Below are positions 1 to 8,265 of a stretch of 32,651 nucleotides of DNA, piece by piece (the stretch's first letter is position 1; each line of letters starts with the position of its first letter). Made by a program: the position numbers and the translations under genes. The notes beneath the pieces were generated by a model. The model saw only the letters and a program-made list of their open reading frames with translations. It was not told the origin of the DNA and made no database searches. The stretch is taken from contig NZ_WOBR01000015.1 of the NCBI RefSeq assembly GCF_009727955.1, forward strand, positions 1-32,651, in the 5' to 3' direction. This DNA comes from Aliivibrio fischeri (GTDB taxonomy: Bacteria; Pseudomonadota; Gammaproteobacteria; Enterobacterales; Vibrionaceae).

Positions 1-135
1 TTTACTTTCATTTTAAAAAATGAAAACAAACTGGTTTGATTATCAATTCACAAGTGCCCACACAGATTAATAGGTTTCTAATTGTTAAAGAGCTTTTCTT
101 CTACTTTCAAAGCTTTGCTTTTCAGTGAAGAGGAC
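1..135 (-). promoter_or_regulatory. rRNA operon leader with boxB-like hairpin and boxA antitermination site
   Basis: Read on the minus strand, this is the transcribed leader of a ribosomal RNA operon whose 16S gene starts beyond the left edge. The boxA element GCTCTTTAACAAT is at 81-93 and matches the E. coli rrn boxA, which loads the Nus antitermination complex. A small hairpin (AAAGC, 3-nt loop, GCTTT) at 109-121 precedes it, in the place of boxB. Downstream of boxA the motif TGTGTGGGCACT (53-64) is shared with E. coli 16S leaders. No 16S sequence is present inside the window. Context supports the call: E. coli rrnG lies next to clpB in the same orientation. Confidence 0.9.
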
Positions 136-139
136 GGCT

Positions 140-167
140 ATTCTATCGATTTAAGTTTCAGTGTCAA
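140..167 (-). promoter_or_regulatory. rrn P2 promoter
   Basis: The minus strand shows a perfect -35 TTGACA (162-167), a 16-bp spacer and a -10 TAGAAT (140-145), about 50 bp upstream of boxA. This is the usual place of the second promoter in proteobacterial rRNA operons. Confidence 0.8.
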
Positions 168-254
168 GCACTTATTTGAAACTAAATTTCTAACCGCCAA
201 ACCAACTGGATGCTAAGTTTTAATAAACTTCGTTCTCCGTGTCAGTGAGGCGGC

Positions 255-282
255 ATTATAGAGAGTCTTTGAATCTATGCAA
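255..282 (-). promoter_or_regulatory. rrn P1 promoter with UP-like upstream A/T tract
   Basis: The minus strand shows -35 TTGCAT (277-282), a 16-bp spacer and a perfect -10 TATAAT (255-260), followed by the GC-rich discriminator GCCGCC that is typical of stringently controlled rRNA promoters. The 60 bp upstream (283-345) are rich in A and T runs, as in UP elements that bind the RNA polymerase alpha subunit. The upstream tract directly abuts the end of clpB. Confidence 0.85.
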
Positions 283-352
283 CTCTTTTTCTAGAAAAAT
301 ATGAAAAATGAGTTTGTTTGCTTACTTTTAATTCAAAGCGTTTATTTTTACA

Positions 353-2938
353 TCAAAAGTCATCATTTTGAGTCGCAATTAGCTGTTCATTTCTAACTTT
401 CAACTTAATTACTTCTCCAACCCTTAGCTTTCCACTCAATATATCTTGAGCAAGTGGGTTCTCTATATATGTTTGAATTGCTCGTTTTAATGGTCTTGCT
501 CCATAAACAGGATCAAAACCCGCTTCAGCAATTAAATTTAATGCTTCATCTGTTACTTGCAATTGGTAATCTTTTTCATTCAAACGTTTTTCTAAACGCT
601 GTAATTGAATAGAAGCGATATTCTTAATGTGTTCTTGTGCCAATGGATGGAACACTACGGTTTCATCAACACGGTTTAAAAACTCTGGTCTAAAATGTTG
701 ACTCACAACATCCATTACTACTTCTTTGATGCCAGCATAATTCAACTCACCAAAGTGCTGCTGAATTTTTTCTGAACCTAAGTTCGATGTCATAATGATA
801 ACTGTATTTTTAAAATCAACCGTTCTTCCCTGACCATCAGTTAAGCGGCCATCATCAAGAACTTGAAGTAGAATATTAAATACATCTGGATGTGCTTTCT
901 CTACTTCATCTAATAATAAAACTGAATAAGGTTTGCGTCTTACAGCTTCTGTTAAGTATCCACCCTCTTCATAACCAACATAACCAGGAGGTGCTCCTAC
1001 TAAACGAGCAACGGAATGTTTCTCCATAAACTCTGACATGTCGATACGTACCATCGCGTCTTCACTATCAAACATAAAGTTAGCGAGAGATTTACATAAT
1101 TCCGTTTTACCTACCCCGGTTGGGCCTAAAAACAAGAATGAACCGATAGGTCGATTTGGATCGGATAAACCGGCACGACTACGACGAATTGCATTTGATA
1201 CAGCTTCGACAGCTTCAGCCTGGCCTATGACTCTGTGATGTAATACCTCTTCCATCTTTAATAGCTTATCTCTTTCACCTTCAAGCATTTTATTTACAGG
1301 AATGCCTGTCTGACGTGAAAGCACTTCCGCTATCTCTGCATCCGTCACTTTGTTTTTTAATAAGCTCATTTCTTGCATTTCAGCTTGAGCTGCAAGATCC
1401 AGTTGTTTCTCTAATTCAGGTATACGTCCATATTGCAGCTCTGACATTCTATTTAGATCACCTGCACGACGTGCAATTTCCATATTACTTCGAGCGGTTT
1501 CTAATTCTGTTTTTATATGCTGAGTGCCAGATAAAGCCGCTTTTTCAGCTTTCCACACTTCTTCAAGCTCTGCGTATTCACGCTCTTTTTGCATTAATTC
1601 AAGATTTAAAGAGTCAAGACGCTTTAAGCTTGCATCATCGCTTTCTTTTACTAGTGCTTGCTGCTCTATCTTTAATTGAATTATCTTACGGTCAAGCTTA
1701 TCTAATGATTCTGGTTTTGAATCAATTTCCATACGAATGCTTGATGCTGCTTCATCAATTAAATCTATCGCTTTATCCGGTAATTGACGATCCGAAATAT
1801 AACGATGTGACAAACTTGCCGCTGCTACAATCGCAGGATCTGTAATTTCAACATGATGATGTATTTCATAGCGTTCTTTTAAACCACGTAAAATTGCAAC
1901 GGTATCTTCAACTGTTGGTTCGTCAACAAGTACTTTTTGGAAACGACGCTCTAATGCTGGATCTTTTTCAATATACTGACGATATTCATCAAGAGTTGTT
2001 GCTCCGACACAATGTAGTTCACCACGTGCGAGTGCAGGTTTAAGCATGTTGCCAGCATCCATAGAACCTTCACCTTTACCAGCACCTACCATTGTATGTA
2101 CTTCATCAATAAAGAGGATGACACTACCTTCTTCTTTCGCTAGCTCATTTAAAACCGCTTTTAAACGCTCTTCAAATTCACCTCGAAATTTAGCACCAGC
2201 GACCAATGCACCAATATCTAAAGAAAGTACTCGTTTATTTTTTAAACCTTCAGGTACTTCGCCATTTATAATACGTTGCGCGAGGCCTTCAACAATAGCA
2301 GTCTTACCAACACCAGGTTGACCTATGATAACTGGATTATTTTTAGTTCGACGTTGCAATACCTGAATTGTTCTTCGTATTTCATCATCGCGACCAATAA
2401 CAGGATCTAATTTTCCTTGCTCCGCTCGCTCAGTTAAATCAACAGTAAACTTTTCTAATGCTTGACGTTTTTCTTCTGCATTTTGATCATTTACTTTTTC
2501 GCCACCACGGATCTCATCGATTGACTTAGATATTTTAGGTTCAGTTAATCCTAATTCGCGAAGTAAATTACCCAAAGGCCCTTTATCTTCGATTGCGGCA
2601 AGCATGAATATTTCAGAAGAGATATAAGCATCCTTGCGTTTTTGAGCAACTTTATCGCAAAGATTAAAAATAACGCCCATATTAGATGAAAGTTGAACAT
2701 CACCACCGATACCCGTTACCTTTGGTGTCTTATCTAATATTTCTGTTAGTTTTGAACGTAATTGTGTTACGTCTACATTTAGAAGAGTAAGTAAAGGCCT
2801 TATCGTACTTCCATCCTGATTTAACAGTGCAACCATTAAATGGGTTGGTTCGATATATTGATGATCTTGACCTAATGCTAATGATTGAGCATCAGAGATG
2901 GCCATTTGAAATTTACTAGTGAATCGATCTAAACGCAT
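353..2938 (-). CDS. clpB: ClpB disaggregase, AAA+ chaperone
   Basis: Hsp100 ATPase that works with DnaK to pull polypeptides out of aggregates in the cytoplasm after heat stress. The 861-residue product has the full layout: N-terminal Clp repeat domain (about 1-145), first ATPase domain with Walker A GQPGVGKT (206-213) and Walker B FIDE (276-279), pore-loop KFRG (250-253), a coiled-coil middle domain (about 410-530) that identifies ClpB rather than ClpA, and a second ATPase domain with Walker A GPTGVGKT (605-612), pore loop GYVG (652-655) and Walker B LLLDE. Start chosen at the ATG giving [10 protein letters not shown] because GGAGGG stands just before it; an in-frame ATG four codons upstream overlaps that ribosome binding site. 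An internal GTG or ATG start for a short ClpB form is possible but was not resolved. No terminator is visible between clpB and the rrn promoters. Confidence 0.98.
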   Translation of the reverse strand: MRLDRFTSKFQMAISDAQSLALGQDHQYIEPTHLMVALLNQDGSTIRPLLTLLNVDVTQLRSKLTEILDKTPKVTGIGGDVQLSSNMGVIFNLCDKVAQKRKDAYISSEIFMLAAIEDKGPLGNLLRELGLTEPKISKSIDEIRGGEKVNDQNAEEKRQALEKFTVDLTERAEQGKLDPVIGRDDEIRRTIQVLQRRTKNNPVIIGQPGVGKTAIVEGLAQRIINGEVPEGLKNKRVLSLDIGALVAGAKFRGEFEERLKAVLNELAKEEGSVILFIDEVHTMVGAGKGEGSMDAGNMLKPALARGELHCVGATTLDEYRQYIEKDPALERRFQKVLVDEPTVEDTVAILRGLKERYEIHHHVEITDPAIVAAASLSHRYISDRQLPDKAIDLIDEAASSIRMEIDSKPESLDKLDRKIIQLKIEQQALVKESDDASLKRLDSLNLELMQKEREYAELEEVWKAEKAALSGTQHIKTELETARSNMEIARRAGDLNRMSELQYGRIPELEKQLDLAAQAEMQEMSLLKNKVTDAEIAEVLSRQTGIPVNKMLEGERDKLLKMEEVLHHRVIGQAEAVEAVSNAIRRSRAGLSDPNRPIGSFLFLGPTGVGKTELCKSLANFMFDSEDAMVRIDMSEFMEKHSVARLVGAPPGYVGYEEGGYLTEAVRRKPYSVLLLDEVEKAHPDVFNILLQVLDDGRLTDGQGRTVDFKNTVIIMTSNLGSEKIQQHFGELNYAGIKEVVMDVVSQHFRPEFLNRVDETVVFHPLAQEHIKNIASIQLQRLEKRLNEKDYQLQVTDEALNLIAEAGFDPVYGARPLKRAIQTYIENPLAQDILSGKLRVGEVIKLKVRNEQLIATQNDDF

Positions 2939-2979
2939 AACACCCTCCAAAAGAAGAAAGCTAGTAACTATATAGTTTC

Positions 2980-3010
2980 TAAATGGGGGCTAAGGTCAGA
3001 AAGTTCAATG
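2980..3010 (-). promoter_or_regulatory. sigma32 (RpoH) heat-shock promoter of clpB
   Basis: On the minus strand the -10 region CCCCATTTA (2980-2988) matches the sigma32 consensus CCCCATNT, and CATTGAA (3004-3010) is a close match to the -35 CTTGAAA, with 15 bp between them. It lies about 40 bp upstream of the clpB start. E. coli clpB has the same kind of promoter. Confidence 0.8.
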
Positions 3011-3043
3011 CTTAAGAAAAGGATAAAGGGGTAGAAATATGAG

Positions 3044-3778
3044 TTATTCAAACCAAATAAGAGTGGCTTGTCTTCCTGTAATTCCTTCTTTTCTGTATGA
3101 GAAAAACGTATCTGTATTTTGATAAGTACAAAGGTTTGAATAATGCACGTCATTTATACCAACACTATTTAAACGTTGTGTGGCTAACATAGCTAAATTA
3201 GCTAGCCATTTTCCTTCATTAGAACTTAGAATAAATGCATTAATCGCTTGCGGATCTTTTTCGCAAAATAGTTCTTTTACTTCATTACCTACTTCAAACG
3301 CTTTTTCACCAATAGCAGGTCCACACCAAGCAATAAGATCATGGGAGGCAAATTGCTCAACAGTATTTTCTAATACTCCATCAAGTAGACCTCTCCAACC
3401 TGCATGTGCGGCAGCAACCTCTGTACCTTCTTTATTGCATATTACAACTGGAAGGCAATCTGCAGTCATAACACAACAAACTTGTTTTGCTTGGTTTGTA
3501 TATGCAGCGTCAGCAGATGGTGGGGTTTCAAAAAAATCTTGATTCGGTAAATGAACAACTCTTGTTGAGTGAATTTGGTTTAACCACGTTGGTGCAGTAG
3601 GTAACTGCCCCAACGTAATCAGTTTTTCACGATTGAGCACAACATCTTTGTGATCATCACCAACATGGTCTCCAAGGTTAAAGCTATCAAATGGTGTGTT
3701 TGATACACCTCCAATACGAGTTGTACTGAATACTTTAACTGATTTAGGCGCTGACCATTTTGGTGAAATCAATGACAT
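3044..3778 (-). CDS. pgeF: PgeF/YfiH, peptidoglycan editing factor (laccase-domain family)
   Basis: Member of the YfiH/DUF152 family. E. coli YfiH removes wrongly incorporated L-Ser from UDP-MurNAc peptides; related proteins show purine nucleoside cleavage or phenol oxidase activity. The 244-residue product carries the conserved metal ligands at His70 (QIHS), Cys108 (TADCLP) and His125 (AAHAGWRG), plus the family motif WCGPAIG and the C-terminal SYRKEGITGRQ. It starts 2 bp after the rluD stop codon, so the two genes are surely co-transcribed and probably translationally coupled. clpB follows 105 bp downstream with its own heat-shock promoter. Confidence 0.93.
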   Translation of the reverse strand: MSLISPKWSAPKSVKVFSTTRIGGVSNTPFDSFNLGDHVGDDHKDVVLNREKLITLGQLPTAPTWLNQIHSTRVVHLPNQDFFETPPSADAAYTNQAKQVCCVMTADCLPVVICNKEGTEVAAAHAGWRGLLDGVLENTVEQFASHDLIAWCGPAIGEKAFEVGNEVKELFCEKDPQAINAFILSSNEGKWLANLAMLATQRLNSVGINDVHYSNLCTYQNTDTFFSYRKEGITGRQATLIWFE

Positions 3779-3780
3779 TA

Positions 3781-4755
3781 TTAATACTCTTCCTCATGCA
3801 TTAAACGTTCATCATCACGTAACGCTTGAGATAAAGCAATCATGTCATCAGGAATTGGAGCATGGAACTCCATTGTTTCTCCTGTGATTGGATGTTCAAA
3901 ACGCAGCATAGCAGCATGCAGAGCTTGACGATCAAAACCACGAATCATGTCAATTAACTCTTGAGAAGCACCTTTTGGAATGCGAGCACGACCACCATAA
4001 GCAGTATCACCAACAAGTGGATGCTGCAAATATGACATATGTACACGAATTTGGTGAGTACGACCTGTTTCAAGACGTAAACGGATACGAGTATGAATAC
4101 GGAAATGTTCAGCAACACGGTAATGTGTCACAGCATCTTTACCTAATTCATGAACCGCCATTAGAGTACGTTTGTTTGGGTGACGACCAATTGGTTTCTC
4201 AATCATACCACCTGCAGTCATACGACCGACAACAACGGCTTCATACTCACGAGTGATCTTACGCTTTTGAAGCGCACGAACTAAACGTGTTTGAGCTGGT
4301 ACAGTTTTCGCGACAACCATTAATCCAGTAGTATCTTTATCCAAACGGTGAACGATACCTGCACGAGGTACTTCTGCAATATTTGGATAATGGAATAACA
4401 ATGCATTTAACACTGTACCATCAGGTGTACCCGCTCCTGGGTGAACAACGAAGTCACGTGGTTTATTGATAACGAGTAGATCATCATCTTCATAAACAAT
4501 ATCAAGAGGAATATCTTGAGCTAACCAACGCTCTTCATCTTCTAATTCAGCTTTAACCGTGATCTCTTCACCACCCATAACTTTAAGGCGTGCTTTTGTA
4601 ACCACTTCACCATTGACTGTCATGTTGCCAGCAAGCAACCACTCTTTGATGCGTGAACGAGAAAAATCAGAAAACAACTCAGCAGCAGCTTGATCTAAAC
4701 GCTGCCCTAGTTGACTTTCTTTTACTGTACTTGTTAACTCTATTTGTTGTGCCAT
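3781..4755 (-). CDS. rluD: RluD, 23S rRNA pseudouridine synthase
   Basis: Makes pseudouridines at 23S rRNA positions 1911, 1915 and 1917 (helix 69), needed for proper ribosome assembly. The 324-residue protein has an N-terminal S4 RNA-binding domain (about 15-75, with SRSRIKEWLLAGNMTVNG) and the catalytic RluA-type domain with HRLDKDTTG, in which Asp139 is the nucleophile, the same number as in E. coli RluD. The later LETGRTHQIRVHM motif is also present. It is divergent from bamD and heads the rluD-pgeF unit, as in E. coli. Confidence 0.97.
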   Translation of the reverse strand: MAQQIELTSTVKESQLGQRLDQAAAELFSDFSRSRIKEWLLAGNMTVNGEVVTKARLKVMGGEEITVKAELEDEERWLAQDIPLDIVYEDDDLLVINKPRDFVVHPGAGTPDGTVLNALLFHYPNIAEVPRAGIVHRLDKDTTGLMVVAKTVPAQTRLVRALQKRKITREYEAVVVGRMTAGGMIEKPIGRHPNKRTLMAVHELGKDAVTHYRVAEHFRIHTRIRLRLETGRTHQIRVHMSYLQHPLVGDTAYGGRARIPKGASQELIDMIRGFDRQALHAAMLRFEHPITGETMEFHAPIPDDMIALSQALRDDERLMHEEEY

Positions 4756-4916
4756 ATCGAACTTTTTTTAAAATAGTGGTACTAATACCAAACTAATAGG
4801 TCATATTTGGTATCATCAACACTGTAAGTGAAATAAACTATGTACCATTGTATCTGTTAACGGCGCATTTCGTAATGGATAACTTCAGTTTTTTTAGTCA
4901 AGGATCATTTTCAAGC
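4756..4916. promoter_or_regulatory. Divergent rluD/bamD intergenic region with inverted repeat
   Basis: This 161-bp gap must hold the promoters of rluD (leftward) and bamD (rightward); I cannot fix a -35/-10 pair for either. It contains an 8-bp perfect inverted repeat ATACCAAA (4785-4792) and TTTGGTAT (4806-4813) around a 13-nt loop. The AATACCA core recurs elsewhere in the window. Confidence 0.5.
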
Positions 4917-5642
4917 ATGAAACGCTTAACCATTTCTTCATTATTAGCTGTATCTTTACTGGTTGGTTGCTCAAGTAGTGATGATGTAATTCCCGATATT
5001 CCACCATCAGAATTATACGCTCAAGCTCAAGTATCTTTACAAGCAGGTAATTGGACAAGCGCAATTGAGCGTCTTGAAGCCTTAGATTCTCGATACCCTT
5101 TTGGTGCTTATTCTGAACAAGTTCAGCTAGACCTTATTTATGTTTACTATAAAAATGATGATCTTGCGTTAGGTCTTGCAACTATCGAAAGGTTTACTCG
5201 CTTAAATCCAACCCATCCAAAAGCTGACTGGGTGCTTTATATGCGTGGATTAACGCATATGGCTCAAGATAGAAGTTTCATGCATGATTTATTTAGAGTA
5301 GATCGTTCAGATCGAGATCCAGAGCCTGCTCGCTCAGCTTTTAAAGATTTTAAACGATTATTAGAAAGATACCCTAATAGTCTTTACGCTGAAGATGCAC
5401 AAACTCGTATGTACGCACTTAAAAATCGCTTAGCGGATTATGAATTAGCAACAGCTGACTTTTATTTACGACGAGAAGCTTGGATTTCTGCCATTAATCG
5501 TTGCCAAGAATTACAACGCACCTATCCAGATACGGAAGCCGCAAGAAAATCATTAACGATTATGCTTTCAGCTTACAAAGAATTAAAACTGGAAGATGCA
5601 ATTAAGCGAACAGAAGAACTGATTGCGTTGAATCCACAATAA
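4917..5642 (+). CDS. bamD: BamD, outer membrane assembly lipoprotein
   Basis: Essential lipoprotein of the BAM complex that inserts beta-barrel proteins into the outer membrane; it sits on the periplasmic face and binds BamA, BamC and BamE. The 241-residue precursor begins MKRLTISS, has a lipobox LVGC with the lipidated Cys at residue 18, and then TPR repeats (YAQAQ, LIYVYYKNDDLALG, SRYPF, RYPNSLYAEDA). Start chosen at 4917 because it gives a correct lipoprotein signal with AAGGAT upstream; an in-frame start 69 bp upstream would put 23 residues before the signal. Length is close to E. coli BamD (245 residues). The neighbours rluD and raiA are the same as in E. coli. Confidence 0.95.
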   Translation: MKRLTISSLLAVSLLVGCSSSDDVIPDIPPSELYAQAQVSLQAGNWTSAIERLEALDSRYPFGAYSEQVQLDLIYVYYKNDDLALGLATIERFTRLNPTHPKADWVLYMRGLTHMAQDRSFMHDLFRVDRSDRDPEPARSAFKDFKRLLERYPNSLYAEDAQTRMYALKNRLADYELATADFYLRREAWISAINRCQELQRTYPDTEAARKSLTIMLSAYKELKLEDAIKRTEELIALNPQ

Positions 5643-5733
5643 TATCAATCACAATAAATAAGTGAGCAAGCATTTAAACAAGCTAGGATTAGCCGTTATT
5701 TACTACGATTGACATAATATTCATTATAAAAAC

Positions 5734-5771
5734 AAAAAAGCAGTGCCGAGAATCGAGCACTGCTTTTTTTA
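5734..5771 (+). terminator. Intrinsic terminator after bamD
   Basis: Stem AGCAGTGC (5740-5747) / GCACTGCT (5757-5764) followed by a run of T. A run of A precedes the stem, so it could also work on the minus strand. It lies about 95 bp past the bamD stop. Confidence 0.85.
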
Positions 5772-6000
5772 TGTCTGGAAATGTTAGTTATAATTCGTAT
5801 ATAGGTCACACTATTGATAAGTTTAAAATTTAATCAACCAAAACAACAGGTTGAACGATATCCCTAAAAACAATAATTTCTAGTAACCAACCCTTTCAAT
5901 CTACCTACTTTGTACAATTCATCAAGTATTTTTTAAATAAAATACTTAAGGCCTTGCCTAAGATCACATTCATTCACCTTCTCGCTACAACACATCAAAA
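5772..6000. other. Intergenic region upstream of raiA without a recognised gene
   Basis: About 230 bp between the bamD terminator and the raiA promoter. No convincing open frame or structural RNA is seen. The one clear structure is an A/T-rich inverted repeat, AAGTATTTT (5924-5932) / AAAATACTT (5939-5947), which has no GC-rich stem and no terminator shape. Confidence 0.4.
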
Positions 6001-6001
6001 A

Positions 6002-6044
6002 AGTGATCTTGATCACTTTATTTTTAACTCTGGATACGTAATCT
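6002..6044 (+). promoter_or_regulatory. Predicted class II CRP-dependent promoter of raiA
   Basis: A perfect 14-bp palindrome GTGATCTTGATCAC (6003-6016) fits the CRP site core (consensus TGTGA, 6 bp, TCACA) except for the outermost T/A pair. Its centre lies at 6009.5. A -10-like TAATCT is at 6039-6044, which predicts a transcription start near 6051, exactly 41.5 bp from the CRP centre as in class II promoters. The leader before the raiA ATG would be about 32 nt. No good -35 hexamer is present, as expected for an activator-dependent promoter. Confidence 0.6.
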
Positions 6045-6082
6045 GAGTACATGCCAAACGGGGCAAGCGAGAGGAAAATCAT

Positions 6083-6436
6083 ATGAAAGTAGAAATCACT
6101 GGCAACAACATCGACATCACTCCAGGCATCCGTGAACGTATTGAAGGGAAGTTTAAAAAACTAGAAGCAAAAAGAAACCTAGACATTATTGGACGTCACG
6201 CTAGCGTTACAAAACGCGCAAATGGTAAACACAAGGTAGAAGCGTACGCAACTATCGCAGGTGGCAAAGTCGTAGCCTCTGCAGAGCAAGAAGATCTATT
6301 TGGTGCAATTAGAGAGATGTATCAAAAACTAGAACGCCAACTAGACAAACTACAACATAAAGGAGAAGCACGTCGAGCGACTCATGCTCAAGCTCCTGGA
6401 GTTGAAGAACCAGAAGTTGAACTTGAAGAGGAATAA
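6083..6436 (+). CDS. raiA: RaiA (YfiA), ribosome-associated inhibitor
   Basis: Small cytoplasmic protein that binds the 30S decoding region in stationary phase or cold, blocking tRNA binding and keeping 70S ribosomes from dimerising. The 117-residue product has the sigma-54 modulation/S30EA fold pattern and the conserved C-terminal stretch KLERQLDKLQHKGEARRA, nearly identical to E. coli RaiA, followed by an acidic tail (EEPEVELEEE). The tail and the position between bamD and pheA favour RaiA over the shorter HPF. Ribosome binding site GAGAGGA precedes the ATG. The CRP-type promoter upstream suggests induction when the preferred sugar is gone. Confidence 0.93.
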   Translation: MKVEITGNNIDITPGIRERIEGKFKKLEAKRNLDIIGRHASVTKRANGKHKVEAYATIAGGKVVASAEQEDLFGAIREMYQKLERQLDKLQHKGEARRATHAQAPGVEEPEVELEEE

Positions 6437-6460
6437 TATTCAACTCTAAAGATTCTTAAG

Positions 6461-6488
6461 AACAGCGCTCATTTGAGCGCTGTTTTTT
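6461..6488 (+). terminator. Intrinsic terminator after raiA
   Basis: Strong 10-bp stem AACAGCGCTC (6461-6470) / GAGCGCTGTT (6475-6484) with a 4-nt ATTT loop and a following T run. The pheA promoter -35 begins at once after the T run. Confidence 0.92.
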
Positions 6489-6489
6489 C

Positions 6490-6518
6490 TTGACGCAAAC
6501 TAACCAATTCCTTATTGT
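6490..6518 (+). promoter_or_regulatory. Sigma70-type promoter of pheA
   Basis: TTGACG (6490-6495), 17-bp spacer, TATTGT (6513-6518). Predicted start near 6525 leaves only about 27 nt of leader, too short for a pheL-type leader peptide plus attenuator such as E. coli has. Confidence 0.6.
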
Positions 6519-6551
6519 GAATTAACTCTTAATTTACTAGGTTTGCATTTC

Positions 6552-7730
6552 ATGACTGACACTCACTACTCCCTTGATGATATTCGTTTACGACTTAATG
6601 AACTTGATAATGAATTATTAAAGCTCTTTTCAGAACGTCGTAAACTCAGTCTTGATGTTGCTAAAAGTAAAGTAAAAACGTCTAAACCAGTCCGTGATCC
6701 AAAGCGCGAGCAACAGCTACTCGTAAAGCTAATTGAAAACGGTAAAGATTTCGACCTAGATGCTTATTACATTACACAGCTGTTTCATACTATTATTGAA
6801 GATTCAGTTTTACTTCAACAAGAATACTTCCAAAACCTAGCAAACCCTGACTTAAGTAGAAAACCCGTAGCAAGAGTAGCTTACCTTGGCTCAAAAGGCT
6901 CATATTCAAATCTAGCAAGCCGTCGTTATTTCAGTAAAAAGAATATTGAATTAGCTGAGTTAGGCTGTGAAAACTTTAAAGAAGTCATTAAAACCGTTGA
7001 GTCAGGTCATGCTGATTACGGCGTATTGCCAATTGAAAATACAAGCTCAGGTTCGATTAACCAAGTTTATGATTTACTCCAACACACTAGCCTATACATT
7101 GTTGGGGAATTAACTCAAAAAATTGATCATTGTTTATTAACAACGACTGAAACCTCTCTTGAGTCAATTAAAACCTTGTATTCACATCCACAGCCACATG
7201 AACAATGTAGCGAATTTTTAAATCGACTAAATAATGTTGAGCTAATTTCTTGTGCAAGCACTGCTGATGCGATGATCACTGTAAAAGAATTAAACTCACC
7301 TGAAGTTGCAGCAATTGGTAACTCAGATAGTGGAAAACTATATGGGCTGCAATCCCTAATCACTAATATTTCGAATCAAACAGAGAACCAAACACGTTTT
7401 ATCGTCGTTGCAAGAAAACCTGTTGATGTATCAGAGCAAATCCCAGCTAAAACAACATTAATAATGTCCACAGCTCAAGATGCTGGTTCACTGGTTGAAT
7501 CTCTATTGGTATTACAAAAATACGGCATCAATATGAGCAAGCTAGAATCTCGCCCTATTATGGGAAATCCTTGGGAAGAAATGTTCTATGTTGATCTAGA
7601 AGCGCATCTAAAATCCGATGCTATGACTTCTGCTATCGAAGAGTTAACGGCTATTACTCGCTATCTAAAAGTACTAGGTTGCTACCCAATTGAAAATGTG
7701 GAACCAACAACTATTCCACTATCAAATTGA
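6552..7730 (+). CDS. pheA: PheA, chorismate mutase/prephenate dehydratase
   Basis: Bifunctional enzyme of phenylalanine synthesis: chorismate to prephenate to phenylpyruvate. The 392-residue protein has an N-terminal AroQ-type chorismate mutase (about 1-90, with LNELDNELLKLFSERRKLS and the VRDPKRE helix), the prephenate dehydratase domain (about 100-285; KGSYS, PIENTSSGSINQVYDLL and the TRF motif in NQTRFIV), and a C-terminal ACT domain with the Phe-binding ESRP motif (KLESRPIMGNPWEE), so feedback inhibition by Phe is expected. Start taken at the ATG giving MTDTHYS, matching the E. coli start; an in-frame TTG three codons upstream has no better ribosome binding site. yjjX follows after 22 bp. 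Confidence 0.97.
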   Translation: MTDTHYSLDDIRLRLNELDNELLKLFSERRKLSLDVAKSKVKTSKPVRDPKREQQLLVKLIENGKDFDLDAYYITQLFHTIIEDSVLLQQEYFQNLANPDLSRKPVARVAYLGSKGSYSNLASRRYFSKKNIELAELGCENFKEVIKTVESGHADYGVLPIENTSSGSINQVYDLLQHTSLYIVGELTQKIDHCLLTTTETSLESIKTLYSHPQPHEQCSEFLNRLNNVELISCASTADAMITVKELNSPEVAAIGNSDSGKLYGLQSLITNISNQTENQTRFIVVARKPVDVSEQIPAKTTLIMSTAQDAGSLVESLLVLQKYGINMSKLESRPIMGNPWEEMFYVDLEAHLKSDAMTSAIEELTAITRYLKVLGCYPIENVEPTTIPLSN

Positions 7731-7752
7731 TTACATCGAATAAAAGGTAAAC

Positions 7753-8265
7753 ATGAAAGTTATCATTGCTTCTCAAAACCCAGCTAAGATTGCCGCTGTT
7801 AAATCTGCATTTAATCTTGCGTTTCCTAATGATACTTTTTCATTTGAAGGCGTATCAGTAAAGAGTGGTGTTCCAGATCAACCAATGAGTTGTGAAGAAA
7901 CAAAACAAGGAGCTATGAATCGTGTTAGTAACGCAAAGTTCCAGCTGCCTAATTGTGATTATTATGTTGGGTTAGAAGCTGGAATTGAAGGTAATTCTAC
8001 TTTTGCTTGGATGATTATTGATAATGGTTTAACGGTAGGAGAGTCACGCTCTTCAAGTTTACCTCTCCCACCACAAGTTATTGATGAGGTGAAGAAAGGT
8101 AAAGAGTTAGGCGATGTCATGGATGAACAATTTAACACCAACAACATCAAACAGAAAGGAGGGGCTATTGGCTTACTAACCAATAACCTACTAACAAGAA
8201 CGTCGGTATATCAACAAGCACTTATTCTCGCCCTTATTCCTTTTCTACATCCAACTCGTTTTTAG
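7753..8265 (+). CDS. yjjX: YjjX, inosine/xanthosine triphosphatase
   Basis: House-cleaning phosphatase that hydrolyses non-canonical ITP and XTP so that they are not built into nucleic acids. The 170-residue product matches the YjjX/NTPase family: MKVIIASQNPAKIAAVK at the N-terminus, SGVPDQPMSCEET, YVGLEAGIE, and the C-terminal region KQKGGAIGLLTNNLLTRTSVYQQALILAL. Ribosome binding site AAAGG is 6 nt before the ATG. It lies 22 bp after pheA on the same strand, so co-transcription is likely. Its last 32 bp overlap the end of the convergent trpR. Confidence 0.93.
   Translation: MKVIIASQNPAKIAAVKSAFNLAFPNDTFSFEGVSVKSGVPDQPMSCEETKQGAMNRVSNAKFQLPNCDYYVGLEAGIEGNSTFAWMIIDNGLTVGESRSSSLPLPPQVIDEVKKGKELGDVMDEQFNTNNIKQKGGAIGLLTNNLLTRTSVYQQALILALIPFLHPTRF

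Noticed and set aside
1315-1845. 176-residue open frame antisense to clpB
   Set aside because: It lies wholly within clpB, which is clearly coding on the other strand; its composition (Leu/His/Gln) is what the reverse of Glu/Lys/Arg coiled-coil codons gives, and it has no family features.
2968-3153. 61-residue frame on the minus strand between pgeF and clpB
   Set aside because: It overlaps the end of pgeF and the clpB heat-shock promoter, and has no domain or good start.
5640-6000. Possible small RNA gene between bamD and raiA
   Set aside because: No promoter-hairpin-terminator arrangement is seen that would define one; the terminator at 5734-5771 is best explained by bamD.
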